From Gammaproteobacteria bacterium (GTDB taxonomy: Bacteria; Pseudomonadota; Gammaproteobacteria; Pseudomonadales; Pseudohongiellaceae): a stretch of DNA of 64,000 nucleotides. The notes beneath the pieces are model-generated. The model did not search any database. It had not been told where the DNA came from and was given only the letters and a program-made list of their open reading frames with translations. This document shows, piece after piece, positions 17,181 through 25,716 of this stretch; position 1 is the first letter of the stretch, and each line of letters begins with the position of its first letter. Location: NCBI GenBank assembly GCA_029245395.1, contig JAQWPL010000027.1, positions 1 to 64,000 on the forward strand, in the 5' to 3' direction. The position numbers and the translations under genes were made by a program.

Positions 17181-17220
17181 AATAAAGGCCAAATCAGGTC
17201 AAAAGAGGCCAAAAGAGGCC
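17181..17220. repeat. Four 10-bp phased repeats between fabY and the M15 peptidase gene
   Basis: Four consecutive 10-mers, AATAAAGGCC, AAATCAGGTC, AAAAGAGGCC and AAAAGAGGCC, follow one another exactly. The 10-bp step places the GG(C/T)C core on the same DNA face each time. The position, about 100 bp upstream of both divergent starts, fits a regulator-binding array. Confidence 0.6.
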
Positions 17221-17304
17221 AACCCCTTAAATAATGTGACCTTGCGGGCCTACTTGCATACACTGCTCCCATCATCAGAGTAAATCACTGAAACGGTTCC
17301 AGAC

Positions 17305-17841
17305 ATGACCAAAACCTCCAACCTGGAAGACGCCATTCAGGCAATGCACCAGGAACTGAATATCCCCGATACGTACCCGGAAACCTGTGGACTGGATTTT
17401 CAACCTGAATGCCTGGATCTGGTTGAAACAGAAACAGATGTGTTTGGCAGACAGCCTTTAATGAATGCTGATGCATTCTCTGCCTGGCAGTCCATGCAGA
17501 AAAAGGCCATGGAAGAGAATATTGAATTGCACATTGTCTCGGCTTATCGCAGTACCCAATACCAGAAAGAGTTATTTGAGAAAAAACTGACAAATGGTCT
17601 GTCCATCGAAGACATACTCAAGGTCAATGCGGCACCCGGATACAGTGAACACCATAGCGGTTGCGCTATCGATATCACCACCCCTGGATTTGAACCATTG
17701 GAAGAAAGCTTCGAAAACAGTCCGGCTTATAAATGGTTGAGCAGTTATGCCAGAACCTACGGATTTAGTATGAGTTTTCCGCAAAATAACCTTTCAGGTA
17801 TGGCCTTTGAGCCCTGGCATTGGAAATATTCCCCAGGATAG
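17305..17841 (+). CDS. M15-family D-Ala-D-Ala carboxypeptidase-like protein
   Basis: A 178-aa VanY/LdcB-type zinc peptidase domain. The zinc and catalytic motifs are visible: SEHHSGCAIDI (His and Asp ligands) and the C-terminal FEPWHWKY (Glu base and His ligand), preceded by SAYRSTQYQ. Members trim peptidoglycan stem peptides. No signal peptide or membrane anchor is seen at the chosen ATG (MTKTSNLEDA), which is unusual; either it works on cytoplasmic muropeptides or it is exported another way. The Shine-Dalgarno is weak. Confidence 0.82.
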   Translation: MTKTSNLEDAIQAMHQELNIPDTYPETCGLDFQPECLDLVETETDVFGRQPLMNADAFSAWQSMQKKAMEENIELHIVSAYRSTQYQKELFEKKLTNGLSIEDILKVNAAPGYSEHHSGCAIDITTPGFEPLEESFENSPAYKWLSSYARTYGFSMSFPQNNLSGMAFEPWHWKYSPG

Positions 17842-18264
17842 GCCATGCAGAACATACTGTTATTGAGAGGTAGTGTACGTGTGAAAAAATCCTGAAAGGG
17901 AAAGAGAAGCAAAATAATTGAGGCGGGTTAATCGATCAATTCAAACATGGTGTGCAGGCAAAAACAAGAATTGCTGGCAACTATTTTTGCAGGAAAATGA
18001 AATTAATTTTTTCGTCAGGCAGGGGCTTGAAAATGTTTGACAGCCCCCCCATTGTGAGTAGTATGGATAACGCACCTGAAATAATTCACGGATAGATTTA
18101 AGGGTCGCGATAAAACAAATGCGCAATGTGGTATTGGACTGGCATTTGGTTAGAACGCTAAGTGTGTAGTCAAATAGTTTGTTCAAAGTGCAGTTTGCTT
18201 TGTAAGGAAAGCACAGGCATTGCGTGAAAAAACGTTGTGAAGCAGCGTTCCAGGAGGCGCATGT
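17842..18264. other. Intergenic region before the hibernation factor gene
   Basis: About 420 bp without a convincing gene. It holds a possible sigma-70 promoter, with TTGACA at 18037-18042 and TATGGA at 18062-18067 (19-base spacing, longer than ideal), and a GGGGCT / AGCCCC inverted repeat around the -35 box. Either could serve the downstream gene. Confidence 0.35.
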
Positions 18265-18690
18265 ATGATAACTGACACACAAGTTTTATTCAGAGGTGTA
18301 GACCATTCCCAAGCCGTTGAAGAAGCGGTCCAGAAAAGAGCAGAAAAGCTGGAAAGATACAGCGATCAAATCCTAAGTCTTAGAGTAACCGTAGAATCAC
18401 CCCACAATAATCATCACAAAGGTAAGGTTTACCGTGTGGGCGTTGAAGCTTTTATTCCAAACCACGATATCGTGGTTAATCACGATCAACATGATAAACA
18501 TGCACACGAAGATATTTATGTCGCGATACGCGATACATTCGACGCCGTGGAAAGACGGATTAAGGAAATTAATGAAAAGAAACGGCGGCAAAGTAGAGTC
18601 AGTAACAAAACTATAGATGACAGCCCGGATATTGTTAGCGTGGAAGGTTTCGTTGAAGAATTCGATGAGCAGCAGGCTGCCAATGAATAA
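18265..18690 (+). CDS. Ribosome hibernation factor, HPF/RaiA family
   Basis: A 141-aa S30AE-domain protein that binds the 30S decoding region in stationary phase and silences ribosomes. The family pattern is clear: FRGVDHSQAVEEAVQKRAEKLERY, a VTVESP strand, the histidine-rich loop HNNHHKGKVYRVGVEA, and VAIRDTFDAVERRI. A strong AGGAGG lies seven bases before the ATG. The acidic C-terminal tail (VEGFVEEFDEQQ) is longer than in short HPF. It is single-gene, closed by a terminator, and not in the usual rpoN neighbourhood. Confidence 0.85.
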   Translation: MITDTQVLFRGVDHSQAVEEAVQKRAEKLERYSDQILSLRVTVESPHNNHHKGKVYRVGVEAFIPNHDIVVNHDQHDKHAHEDIYVAIRDTFDAVERRIKEINEKKRRQSRVSNKTIDDSPDIVSVEGFVEEFDEQQAANE

Positions 18691-18730
18691 CTATAGTAAC
18701 TGAAAAAATATAAATAATTTTAATCTTGAT

Positions 18731-18764
18731 AAAAAACACGGGTCTTTGACCCGTGTTTTTTTTT
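18731..18764 (+). terminator. Rho-independent terminator after the HPF gene
   Basis: A 14-bp perfect stem, AAAAAACACGGGTC / GACCCGTGTTTTTT, with a TTT loop and nine or more Ts. It can also act for the convergent AraC-type gene because the stem carries A and T runs on both sides. Confidence 0.93.
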
Positions 18765-18778
18765 GAGCTTAATTTGCT

Positions 18779-19768
18779 TCAGGTATTTACCTCGAACATT
18801 TTTTTTCTGACCAGATTCCGGTATTCCCTGGGTGATAATGAGATTGATTTTCGGAACAGGGTAGAAAAGTAACTGCTGTCTGGATAACCCGAACTGAAAG
18901 CTACTTCTGCAATACTCAGGTTGCTGGTCTTAAGTAATTCACAGGCATTTTCAATACGTATTTGCTGCAGGTATTGAATAGGTGATTTACCGGTAGCCTG
19001 TTTGAAACGCCGATTCAGGGAGCGAATGCTGATATCAAAGTTTTCAGCAATAGTCTCCAGTGTAATGTCTTCATTGTACCGACTATGCATCCATTCCTGG
19101 ATGTCTATGACATTTTCATCGTCATGATAATTCTGCGGTGAATGTTTGAGAAAACTGGAGGTGTAGGTACGTTTTATTTCATGGGTAAAGTGGCGTGATA
19201 CCTGGGCAGCTACAGACTGGGAATAATATTCTTCGATGAAATGCAGCATCACATCACGTACTGAATTTACACTGCCGGCGCAATATAAATTGCCTGCCTT
19301 GGTAATAAAGCGGTCTCGCTGCAACAACACGTCCGGATAAGTTGCATGGAACTGATCGAAGTAATACCAATGTGTAGTAGCGACTTTATTGTTCAGTAAA
19401 CCGGTTTCGGCAAGGAAATAACTGCCCGTACCTACTGCACAAACGATGACATTGCTACCCTGTAACGTTCTTAGCCACTCGGTTAATTCCGTGTACTGCC
19501 TGACCACACCCAGTGGATTTCCCCAGAGAGCAGGCAGGATGATCATATCGGTATTTTCGATGTCCTCCAGTTTGTGATTGCATACCAGTTCGAGGCCGGC
19601 ATTCAAGGAGATATTTTTACCATCCAGGCTTACCAGCTGAATAGCAAGATCATCTTTTTTTCTGCCATCAATACGATTGATCAGATCGGCAGCATTGAGC
19701 ATTTCAATCGGAATAGTGATGCTAGTGCCCAGAACTCTGCGGTAACCAACCAGGGTGACGTTAAGCAT
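18779..19768 (-). CDS. GlxA-type AraC family transcriptional regulator
   Basis: A 329-aa regulator. Residues 1 to about 180 form a DJ-1/PfpI-like domain (MIILPALWGNP, CAVGTGSYFLAETGLLN), where Gly-Thr-Gly replaces the usual nucleophile neighbourhood. The C-terminus is an AraC double helix-turn-helix (LETIAENFDISIRSLNRRFK and IAEVAFSSGYPDSSYFSTLFRK). Such proteins usually sense small metabolites and activate nearby catabolic genes. Its start overlaps the greB stop (TGATG), so translation is probably coupled, and no obvious target gene is adjacent. Confidence 0.88.
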   Translation of the reverse strand: MLNVTLVGYRRVLGTSITIPIEMLNAADLINRIDGRKKDDLAIQLVSLDGKNISLNAGLELVCNHKLEDIENTDMIILPALWGNPLGVVRQYTELTEWLRTLQGSNVIVCAVGTGSYFLAETGLLNNKVATTHWYYFDQFHATYPDVLLQRDRFITKAGNLYCAGSVNSVRDVMLHFIEEYYSQSVAAQVSRHFTHEIKRTYTSSFLKHSPQNYHDDENVIDIQEWMHSRYNEDITLETIAENFDISIRSLNRRFKQATGKSPIQYLQQIRIENACELLKTSNLSIAEVAFSSGYPDSSYFSTLFRKSISLSPREYRNLVRKKMFEVNT

Positions 19769-20292
19769 CAGAAGTCCTTGTCATCACTTTGCGCCCCGGA
19801 GTAATTCACAGTAATAACTTCGTAGCGATGGGTTCCTGAAGGCGTTTGGATCGCAACTTCGTCATCCAGGTGCTTACCGAGCAAGGCTTTTCCGAGTATA
19901 GAGTCAATGCTGATATGGTTTTTGGCGGGGTCAATCTCGTCGGGTCCTACCAGACGATATTTCACCTCAATGCCGTCTTCTCTGGCCAGTTCCACCCAGG
20001 CGCCAAAATATACTTTGTTGGTATCCGAGGGCAACTGATCAACCACGTTTAACACTTCAAGCCGTTTGCGCAAAAAGCGAACACGTCGGTCAATTTCCCG
20101 CAGGCGCTTTTTACCGTAAATATACTCTGCATTTTCTGAACGATCACCGAGGGCTGCGGCATCAGATACCTGCTGCGTTACCTCGGGTCGTTCAACTTTC
20201 CACAAGTGTTGGAGCTCATCCTTCAGCCGGGTTTTTCCCTCCGGAGTGATGTAGGCTGACATGGGTTTGGCAGGTGGACGATAGCGGGACAT
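19768..20292 (-). CDS. greB: Transcription elongation factor GreB
   Basis: A 174-aa GreA/GreB-family factor that rescues backtracked RNA polymerase by stimulating RNA cleavage. The N-terminal coiled coil carries the acidic tip at DAAALGDRSENAEY, and GKKRLREIDRRVRFLRKRLE is the GreB version of the second helix. The C-terminal FKBP-like domain has SIDSILGKALLGKHLDDEV. The basic N-terminal extension (SRYRPPAKPM) is also GreB-like. It sits six bases after dinB on the same strand. Confidence 0.95.
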   Translation of the reverse strand: MSRYRPPAKPMSAYITPEGKTRLKDELQHLWKVERPEVTQQVSDAAALGDRSENAEYIYGKKRLREIDRRVRFLRKRLEVLNVVDQLPSDTNKVYFGAWVELAREDGIEVKYRLVGPDEIDPAKNHISIDSILGKALLGKHLDDEVAIQTPSGTHRYEVITVNYSGAQSDDKDF

Positions 20293-20297
20293 GTGAT

Positions 20298-21353
20298 TTA
20301 GAAGTTCCTGAACTCCAGTTGAGTATACAGTGGTGCTTCTTTCATTCTTACACCCAGACCAAGTAAACGTACCGGTTTGTTGCCACGCTCAAATCCAGTG
20401 CGACAGAGAACCCTGAAGCCATCCAGGTCGAGAGTACTAGAACTTTGTTCAACAGTGGTCGAAATAAAATCATTGAATTTGATTTTCACAAACTGCTTGC
20501 CTATGGTGACTTTCTTTTTTGAATTATTGATACGTTGCTCCAGTTTCTCCATAAGATTCGGCAAGGTGGATAGACAGGTGTCCAGACTAGGCAAGTCTTC
20601 AGGAAATGTATGCTCAACACTGATGGACTTTCGTCTGCTTTGAGTTTGCACCTTGCGTTCGTCAATACCGCGGCATAAAGAATGCAGAGTCTCACCAAAA
20701 CTTCCGAACATTTCCAGTAACCGGGTTTTATCATATTGCTGTAAATCACCACAGGTTTCTATACCAAAATTATCCATTTTCTGTGCTGTTACTTTGCCAA
20801 CACCGTAAAGTTTCCTAACAGGCAGCTTCTCAACGAAATCTGCTACTTTGTCAGGAGTAATGACAAATTGCCCGTCCGGTTTGTTCCAGTCACTGGCAAC
20901 CTTGGCAAGAAATTTGTTAGGGGCGATACCGGCAGAGAGAGTTATGCCTATCTCGTTACGAACACGTTGACGAATTTCCTTCGCAATGAGAGTCCCGCTG
21001 CCACTGCACTGTGTTGTTTCGGAGACATCCAGGAATGCCTCGTCCAGTGAAAGGGGTTCAATGAGCTCGGTATAGTCACGGAAAATGATATGCATTTGTT
21101 GGGTGGCTATCCGGTATTTTTCCATATTTCCCGGAATGATAATCAGATCCCTGCATTTTCTTTTCGCCGTCGCTGAGGCCATGGCGGAATGTATGCCGTA
21201 TTCCCGGGCTTCATAATTACAGGTAGCAATCACGCCACGGCGATCCTCTGCGCCGCCTACTGCAACTGGCAGGCCTGCCAGTGCTGGGTCATCGCGTATT
21301 TCGATAGCGGCATAAAAACAGTCACAATCGCAGTGGATAATCTTGCGGGTCAT
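20298..21353 (-). CDS. dinB: DNA polymerase IV (DinB)
   Basis: A Y-family translesion polymerase. The catalytic acidic residues are present in HCDCDCFYAAIE and SLDEAFLDVS, then the helix-hairpin-helix thumb (VRKLYGVGKVTAQKMDNFGI) and the little-finger domain with a SVEHTF start. The C-terminal QLEFRNF fits a beta-clamp binding motif. The ATG at MTRKIIHCD is preferred; an upstream start would add eight residues. No LexA box of the E. coli type is convincing in the upstream region. Confidence 0.94.
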   Translation of the reverse strand: MTRKIIHCDCDCFYAAIEIRDDPALAGLPVAVGGAEDRRGVIATCNYEAREYGIHSAMASATAKRKCRDLIIIPGNMEKYRIATQQMHIIFRDYTELIEPLSLDEAFLDVSETTQCSGSGTLIAKEIRQRVRNEIGITLSAGIAPNKFLAKVASDWNKPDGQFVITPDKVADFVEKLPVRKLYGVGKVTAQKMDNFGIETCGDLQQYDKTRLLEMFGSFGETLHSLCRGIDERKVQTQSRRKSISVEHTFPEDLPSLDTCLSTLPNLMEKLEQRINNSKKKVTIGKQFVKIKFNDFISTTVEQSSSTLDLDGFRVLCRTGFERGNKPVRLLGLGVRMKEAPLYTQLEFRNF

Positions 21354-21451
21354 CTTTAATAGTATAACTGTAAACACAGCAGATACACTGGTATCGGGTT
21401 CTTCTCAGAGGCATACTATGCAGTTCGAGAAGGGAAAAGGAGAAAAGTGTA

Positions 21452-21706
21452 ATGCCAATTTATGAATACATATGCCAGGGTTGCGGGCACCAGTTTGAGA
21501 AAATCGTTAAGCTGGATGAGTCGCCGAACTGTCCTGAATGTGACAGCAGTGATCTGGAAAAACAGTTCACCGTTGCAGCGGTGAGCACTTCAAGGACGCG
21601 GGATAAATCCTTCAAAAAAGCCCGGGCTCAGGCCGGTAACACGAAGAAGGAAAAAGATCATGCTCAGATGGAATATGAGCGCAAGCATAACGAGGATCAT
21701 CACTAA
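21452..21706 (+). CDS. FmdB-family zinc ribbon protein
   Basis: An 84-aa protein with [18 protein letters not shown] and NCPECDSSD, two CxxC pairs that make a zinc ribbon. The lysine-rich tail is typical of the FmdB/YrvJ group. The function is uncertain; relatives are described as putative regulators. It has a ribosome site (GGAGAAAAG) and is divergent from dinB. Confidence 0.85.
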   Translation: MPIYEYICQGCGHQFEKIVKLDESPNCPECDSSDLEKQFTVAAVSTSRTRDKSFKKARAQAGNTKKEKDHAQMEYERKHNEDHH

Positions 21707-21707
21707 A

Positions 21708-22568
21708 TTATTCTGTAGCCGCCTGATCAAGTAGATTCAGAAAATCAGACAAATCATTGAAGCCAGTACTACCTGCAGTCAGTAGAGTATTGCCGCCATG
21801 GTCGAGCATGCCCTGAACTTTCTGAAGAATGTATTCAGAACTATTTGCAGAATGTACCTGTCTAAATTCATCAAAATTAATTGTCAGGTGATCGGAATTA
21901 GAGGTTCTGACAAATATATGTGCTGCTCCATCATCTGCTAATCCGTTAGCAACATGACAGGCTATGCAACGCGCCTGGACAATGGTAGGAGAGATAGTGG
22001 ATTCGAAAAATTCCACGGCCTGTTCCAGAGCGCTAGCTTCCACAACTGCCTCGTTGATATCAAAGCGCAGGGCAGTAGGAGTGAAATAAAGTGCATCGCC
22101 TACCGTGAAGCCAACAAAAATTCTGTGATTACCTGTAGTGCCTAACTGGCCGGAAAAGACTTCAACTTCCAATTCGCTTTCCAGATCGACGTCTTCGAGA
22201 TAAGGCACAAGTGTTTTCAGGCTGCCATTCCAGGAAACAAAATTACCATCGGCATTGCGCATGTTCAGGTTGGGGGGGAGAAAATCCACAAGGATGACAT
22301 CTGTTGGTTGACCAATATCTTCCGTTTCAGGCCGGATGATGGCAGTCACGCTGACATCCTCACCAAGCGTTGCTGAATCCAAAGGAATGTCTTCACCTGC
22401 CAGAGTCATGCGCAGAGTAAAGCTGACATTGGTATCCAGGGAAGTACCGTCTGTTGAAGAGTTTCGAGCCCCATTGATGTCACGCTCCTGGGCATTCGAA
22501 GACATTATGGTGAGCAGCATGGCAGTGCCCAGACAGATACTCAGGCATAGATAACGCAGATACTTCAT
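21708..22568 (-). CDS. Secreted protein with a C-terminal single-heme cytochrome c motif
   Basis: A 286-aa protein with a signal peptide (LRYLCLSICLGTAMLL, cleavage near SNAQ). The middle part, about residues 45-180, looks like a beta-sandwich (VDFLPPNLNMRN, HRIFVGFTVGDALYF). The C-terminus has CIACH, one heme c site, in a Planctomycete-type cytochrome setting (NSSEYILQKVQGMLDHGG). The function is unknown. It is convergent with the FmdB gene, two bases apart. Confidence 0.7.
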   Translation of the reverse strand: MKYLRYLCLSICLGTAMLLTIMSSNAQERDINGARNSSTDGTSLDTNVSFTLRMTLAGEDIPLDSATLGEDVSVTAIIRPETEDIGQPTDVILVDFLPPNLNMRNADGNFVSWNGSLKTLVPYLEDVDLESELEVEVFSGQLGTTGNHRIFVGFTVGDALYFTPTALRFDINEAVVEASALEQAVEFFESTISPTIVQARCIACHVANGLADDGAAHIFVRTSNSDHLTINFDEFRQVHSANSSEYILQKVQGMLDHGGNTLLTAGSTGFNDLSDFLNLLDQAATE

Positions 22569-22826
22569 GGGATTCCCCTAATACTTTTCTTAAGTTTTTC
22601 TAAAATAATGTCTAAAACAGAATAATTATTCTAGATTATTAATTTTCAGCACGTACCCTTGGAATTGTCACAGCCAAAGACCGGAATTAGTATATGTAAT
22701 TCTCGTTTTTGCTTGAAAATTGGTAACGTGTTCACACTGTGTTAATAATTCTGGTTCCTTGCAAACCTGCGTCACGTTATAAAGGGAACACTGAAGTATA
22801 CTGTTTGGAACAATCCGGATCCGACT

Positions 22827-23372
22827 ATGTCATTAATCACTACGAAGTTTCCTGTCATTGCGGCATTCATGCTGTCCTGTGCCTTTGTCTCTTTCTATTT
22901 CTATTTCATAAGCATGAATCATGCCTTTGGTGTTGAAGAAGGTGAGCAAGCACCTGACCTAAACCTGCCTCAACTCCAGCTTGAAGGAGAGGTTTCTTTG
23001 GCAGACTTCAAGGGCAGTATTGTGTATCTGGATTTCTGGGCGTCCTGGTGTCCTCCTTGCCTGGTGTCCATGCCGATCATGAACGAGATGCGTAACCGCT
23101 TACAAAGTGAAGGTATGGCATTTGAAGTGATTGCAGTGAACGTCGATAGTGATCCCGAAGATGGTATTGATTTTCTGTTGGACAAGCCCGTTGATTTTAT
23201 CGTGTTGGCAGACCCGGAGGGGATATCACCAGCAGACTTTGCAGTCAGGGGCATGCCGACTTCATTTCTGCTCGACACGCAAGGCAATGTCATCATGCAC
23301 CATGAAGGTTTCAAACGCAGTGATGGAGAGATGATTGAACAAGCAATCAGAGAGCTTTCGCAAAAACTGTAA
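22827..23372 (+). CDS. TlpA/ResA-like membrane-anchored thioredoxin
   Basis: A 181-aa periplasmic thioredoxin-fold protein held by one N-terminal membrane helix (about residues 9-30). The active site WCPPC lies in FWASWCPPCLVSMP, and the cis-Pro loop is GMPTSFL. Such proteins reduce disulfides in c-type cytochromes or other exported proteins. It leads a tight four-gene run (gaps of 25 and 15 bp, then an overlap), so its partner is probably the cysteine-bearing lipoprotein or the barrel encoded next. Confidence 0.9.
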   Translation: MSLITTKFPVIAAFMLSCAFVSFYFYFISMNHAFGVEEGEQAPDLNLPQLQLEGEVSLADFKGSIVYLDFWASWCPPCLVSMPIMNEMRNRLQSEGMAFEVIAVNVDSDPEDGIDFLLDKPVDFIVLADPEGISPADFAVRGMPTSFLLDTQGNVIMHHEGFKRSDGEMIEQAIRELSQKL

Positions 23373-23397
23373 TAAAAAAAGAAGTGAGCACTAAGAC

Positions 23398-23619
23398 ATG
23401 AAAAAATTACTCTTCACTTTACCGATTTTAATTTTCATGGCGATGTTTGTGTCTGGTTGCCAGCCAGTTCAAGCCTGGGAACGTGGCACACTGGCCAAAC
23501 CTGAAATGGCCATTGAAACTGATCCTCTGGAAACTGCACTGAATAATCACATTTATTTCAGCAAGGAAGCCTCCAATGGCGGACATAGTGCCGCAGGTGG
23601 CGGCTGCGGTTGTAACTGA
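23398..23619 (+). CDS. DUF4266 small lipoprotein
   Basis: A 73-aa protein with a lipobox (FVSGC) at about residue 21. After it come the DUF4266 block WERGTLAKPEM and a tail ending GGHSAAGGGCGCN, with two closely spaced Cys residues and a His. The tail could bind metal or be the redox target of the adjacent thioredoxin. DUF4266 proteins are commonly found between a thioredoxin and a DUF3570 protein, as here. The function is unproven. Confidence 0.85.
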   Translation: MKKLLFTLPILIFMAMFVSGCQPVQAWERGTLAKPEMAIETDPLETALNNHIYFSKEASNGGHSAAGGGCGCN

Positions 23620-23634
23620 GTTATTGATGGCCGT

Positions 23635-24783
23635 ATGAAATCCCGCTCGTTGCTTGCACTGACTGCTTCTGCCCTGGCTTTGCCAGGAATATCTGCTGTA
23701 GTTCGTGCAGATACCCCTCCTACTGAAACAAGCCTGGGTTATCGAATATCCAGTTATGAAGAAGATAATTTACCGGAAGAGTTTCTGTTCTTAGGAAGTC
23801 CTGATCGTTATGACATCACCGTACATCAGTTTCAGCTTGTTGCTCCAGTGGGGGACAACTATGGGCTGTCTTTAAACTCAAGTTATGAAAGCATGAGCGG
23901 AGCCTCTCCCTGGTATGCCCTGGAACCATTTGATGGAAATAAAAGTATTGTGATGAGTGGTGCCACCATTCATGAACAAAGACGGGATTACAATATTTCC
24001 CTGAGGCGTTATCTCGACAACGGCAATTATGCCTTCAATATTGGCACGTCTAAAGAAGATGATTATGAATCCTGGAATGGCGGTTTTGATCTGCAGCGTC
24101 ATTTCAATAACGACCTGACAACTTTATCCGGAGGCGTCAGCTTTGCTTCCGATGATATCAATCCAACCGATGCGAGCCTGTTTAATCGTGTGACTGATGA
24201 GAGCAAACGCACTTCATCGGCATTTTTCTCCGTCAGTCAGATCATTGACCAGAACAGTTTGTTTCAGTCTTCACTAAACCTGACTCATCATAGCGGCTTT
24301 TTGACTGACCCTTATAAACTTGGTGACGCAAGACCGGATTCCCGCACCCAAGCAGCCTTGTCCAATGCGTATCGGCGGTTTATTCCTTCCCTGGATGCTG
24401 CCATGCACCTGGATTTACGTCTGTATGATGATAATTTTGGAGTGAATTCCCTGACCTTTGAAGTGTCCTGGTACCAGAACCTTGGCGACAACTGGCAGAT
24501 CACTCCCAGTCTGCGTTACTACAGCCAGTCAGACGCCGATTTTTTTAGCGCGGTCAATGATTTCTCCGGAACAGTGCCACATAATTCCAGTGACTACCGT
24601 CTGGCCGCCTATGGCGCAGTGAGCGGCGGGTTGCAGGTTCAAACAACACTTGATGATGTTACTCTGACATTCATGGTGGAACGATATGTGACTGACGATG
24701 GCTATTCCATGTTTGATGGGGCCAACAGCCCGGCGCTGGTTAACTTCACCAGGATGTCCCTGGGTGTCGGTTATTCCTTCTGA
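23635..24783 (+). CDS. DUF3570 outer-membrane beta-barrel protein
   Basis: A 382-aa exported protein with signal peptide LALTASALALPGISAVVRA. It has alternating aromatic strands typical of an outer-membrane barrel and ends in an aromatic residue (GVGYSF), the usual barrel-assembly signal. The N-terminal segment LGYRISSYEEDNLPEEF matches DUF3570. It lies between the DUF4266 lipoprotein and ApbE genes and probably forms an envelope complex with the lipoprotein. Confidence 0.85.
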   Translation: MKSRSLLALTASALALPGISAVVRADTPPTETSLGYRISSYEEDNLPEEFLFLGSPDRYDITVHQFQLVAPVGDNYGLSLNSSYESMSGASPWYALEPFDGNKSIVMSGATIHEQRRDYNISLRRYLDNGNYAFNIGTSKEDDYESWNGGFDLQRHFNNDLTTLSGGVSFASDDINPTDASLFNRVTDESKRTSSAFFSVSQIIDQNSLFQSSLNLTHHSGFLTDPYKLGDARPDSRTQAALSNAYRRFIPSLDAAMHLDLRLYDDNFGVNSLTFEVSWYQNLGDNWQITPSLRYYSQSDADFFSAVNDFSGTVPHNSSDYRLAAYGAVSGGLQVQTTLDDVTLTFMVERYVTDDGYSMFDGANSPALVNFTRMSLGVGYSF

Positions 24784-25696
24784 CTCTACTGAAATTTTCC
24801 ATCACCGGTTCAAGGCGATGGGCAGTCCCTGTGAAATTCAGTTCAGAGGGTGTCCAGTCAAAATTGCCAAAGACGTTGTAGGAAAGCTCGAAAAAGAAAT
24901 ACTCAGGCTGGAAAAAAAATATTCCCGCTTTCTGCCTGACAGCACCATTACCCACATTAACGAATCAGCAGGATTGCCTGATGTTGTAACAGTGGATGAA
25001 GAAACAGAACGCTTGTTGGAATATGCGGATACCTGTCATACGCAAAGCCAAGGCCTTTTCGATATCACCAGTGGTTCATTAAGAAAACTTTGGAACTATC
25101 ATCAGCTTGAAGAAAAACAGGCCCTGCCGGACTCCCGTGAAATTAATCTGGCACTTGAAAAAATTGGCTGGGAGAAAGTAATACGAGAGCCGGGGATGAT
25201 ACACCTGCCAATCCCGGGCATGGAAATTGATTTTGGCGGCATCGTAAAAGAGTATGCCGCAGACTGTGTTGCCGCCAAGGCTGAAGAGGAGGGCATTGCA
25301 TCCGGCATGGTCGAGCTTGGCGGTGACATCAGAGTATTTGGCCTGGAAAGCCAGCATTTACCCTGGCAGGTAGGCATCCGCGATCCATTCAATACTGACA
25401 ATGCAGCGGCTGTTATAGAAATACAAAGCGGTGGGCTGGCAACCAGTGGCGATTATGAGCGCTACACCATTATCCAGGGGAAAAAGTACAGCCATATTCT
25501 GAATCCACTGACCGGTTGGCCGATTGAAGGATTCAGTTCTGTCAGCGTACTTGCGCAGCAATGTGTTGTGGCAGGCAGTGCTGCCTCTATTGCTGTTTTG
25601 TTAGGGTCAGCTGGTAAAGCCTGGCTCGATGAACTGGGTTTGCCTTATTTATGTATTGACAGTGATGGAACCAGACATAGGACTGTTAATAACTGA
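24764..25696 (+). CDS. apbE: FAD:protein FMN transferase (ApbE)
   Basis: ApbE attaches FMN from FAD to a Thr or Ser of exported proteins. Typical features are FKAMGSPCEIQF at the start, GGIVKEYAAD, the MVELGGDIR nucleotide region, SGDYERY and HILNPLTGWP with metal-binding residues. The chosen GTG start overlaps the end of the DUF3570 gene by 20 bp, giving MSVIPSDSTEIFHH; the next ATG would cut into the conserved start. No signal peptide is seen at this start, although ApbE normally works in the periplasm. The likely substrate is an envelope protein of this operon. Confidence 0.85.
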   Translation: MSVIPSDSTEIFHHRFKAMGSPCEIQFRGCPVKIAKDVVGKLEKEILRLEKKYSRFLPDSTITHINESAGLPDVVTVDEETERLLEYADTCHTQSQGLFDITSGSLRKLWNYHQLEEKQALPDSREINLALEKIGWEKVIREPGMIHLPIPGMEIDFGGIVKEYAADCVAAKAEEEGIASGMVELGGDIRVFGLESQHLPWQVGIRDPFNTDNAAAVIEIQSGGLATSGDYERYTIIQGKKYSHILNPLTGWPIEGFSSVSVLAQQCVVAGSAASIAVLLGSAGKAWLDELGLPYLCIDSDGTRHRTVNN

Positions 25697-25716
25697 TAGC
25701 TATTAAATCCGCTCAA

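Noticed and set aside
17941-18282. 113-codon minus-strand frame before the hibernation factor gene
   Set aside because: No ribosome site, biased residue content (many Cys, Phe, Ser) and no domain. It overlaps the HPF start.
21354-21451. LexA (SOS) box upstream of dinB
   Set aside because: CTGTAAACACAGCAGA has one half site only; the second half does not match ACAG at the right spacing.
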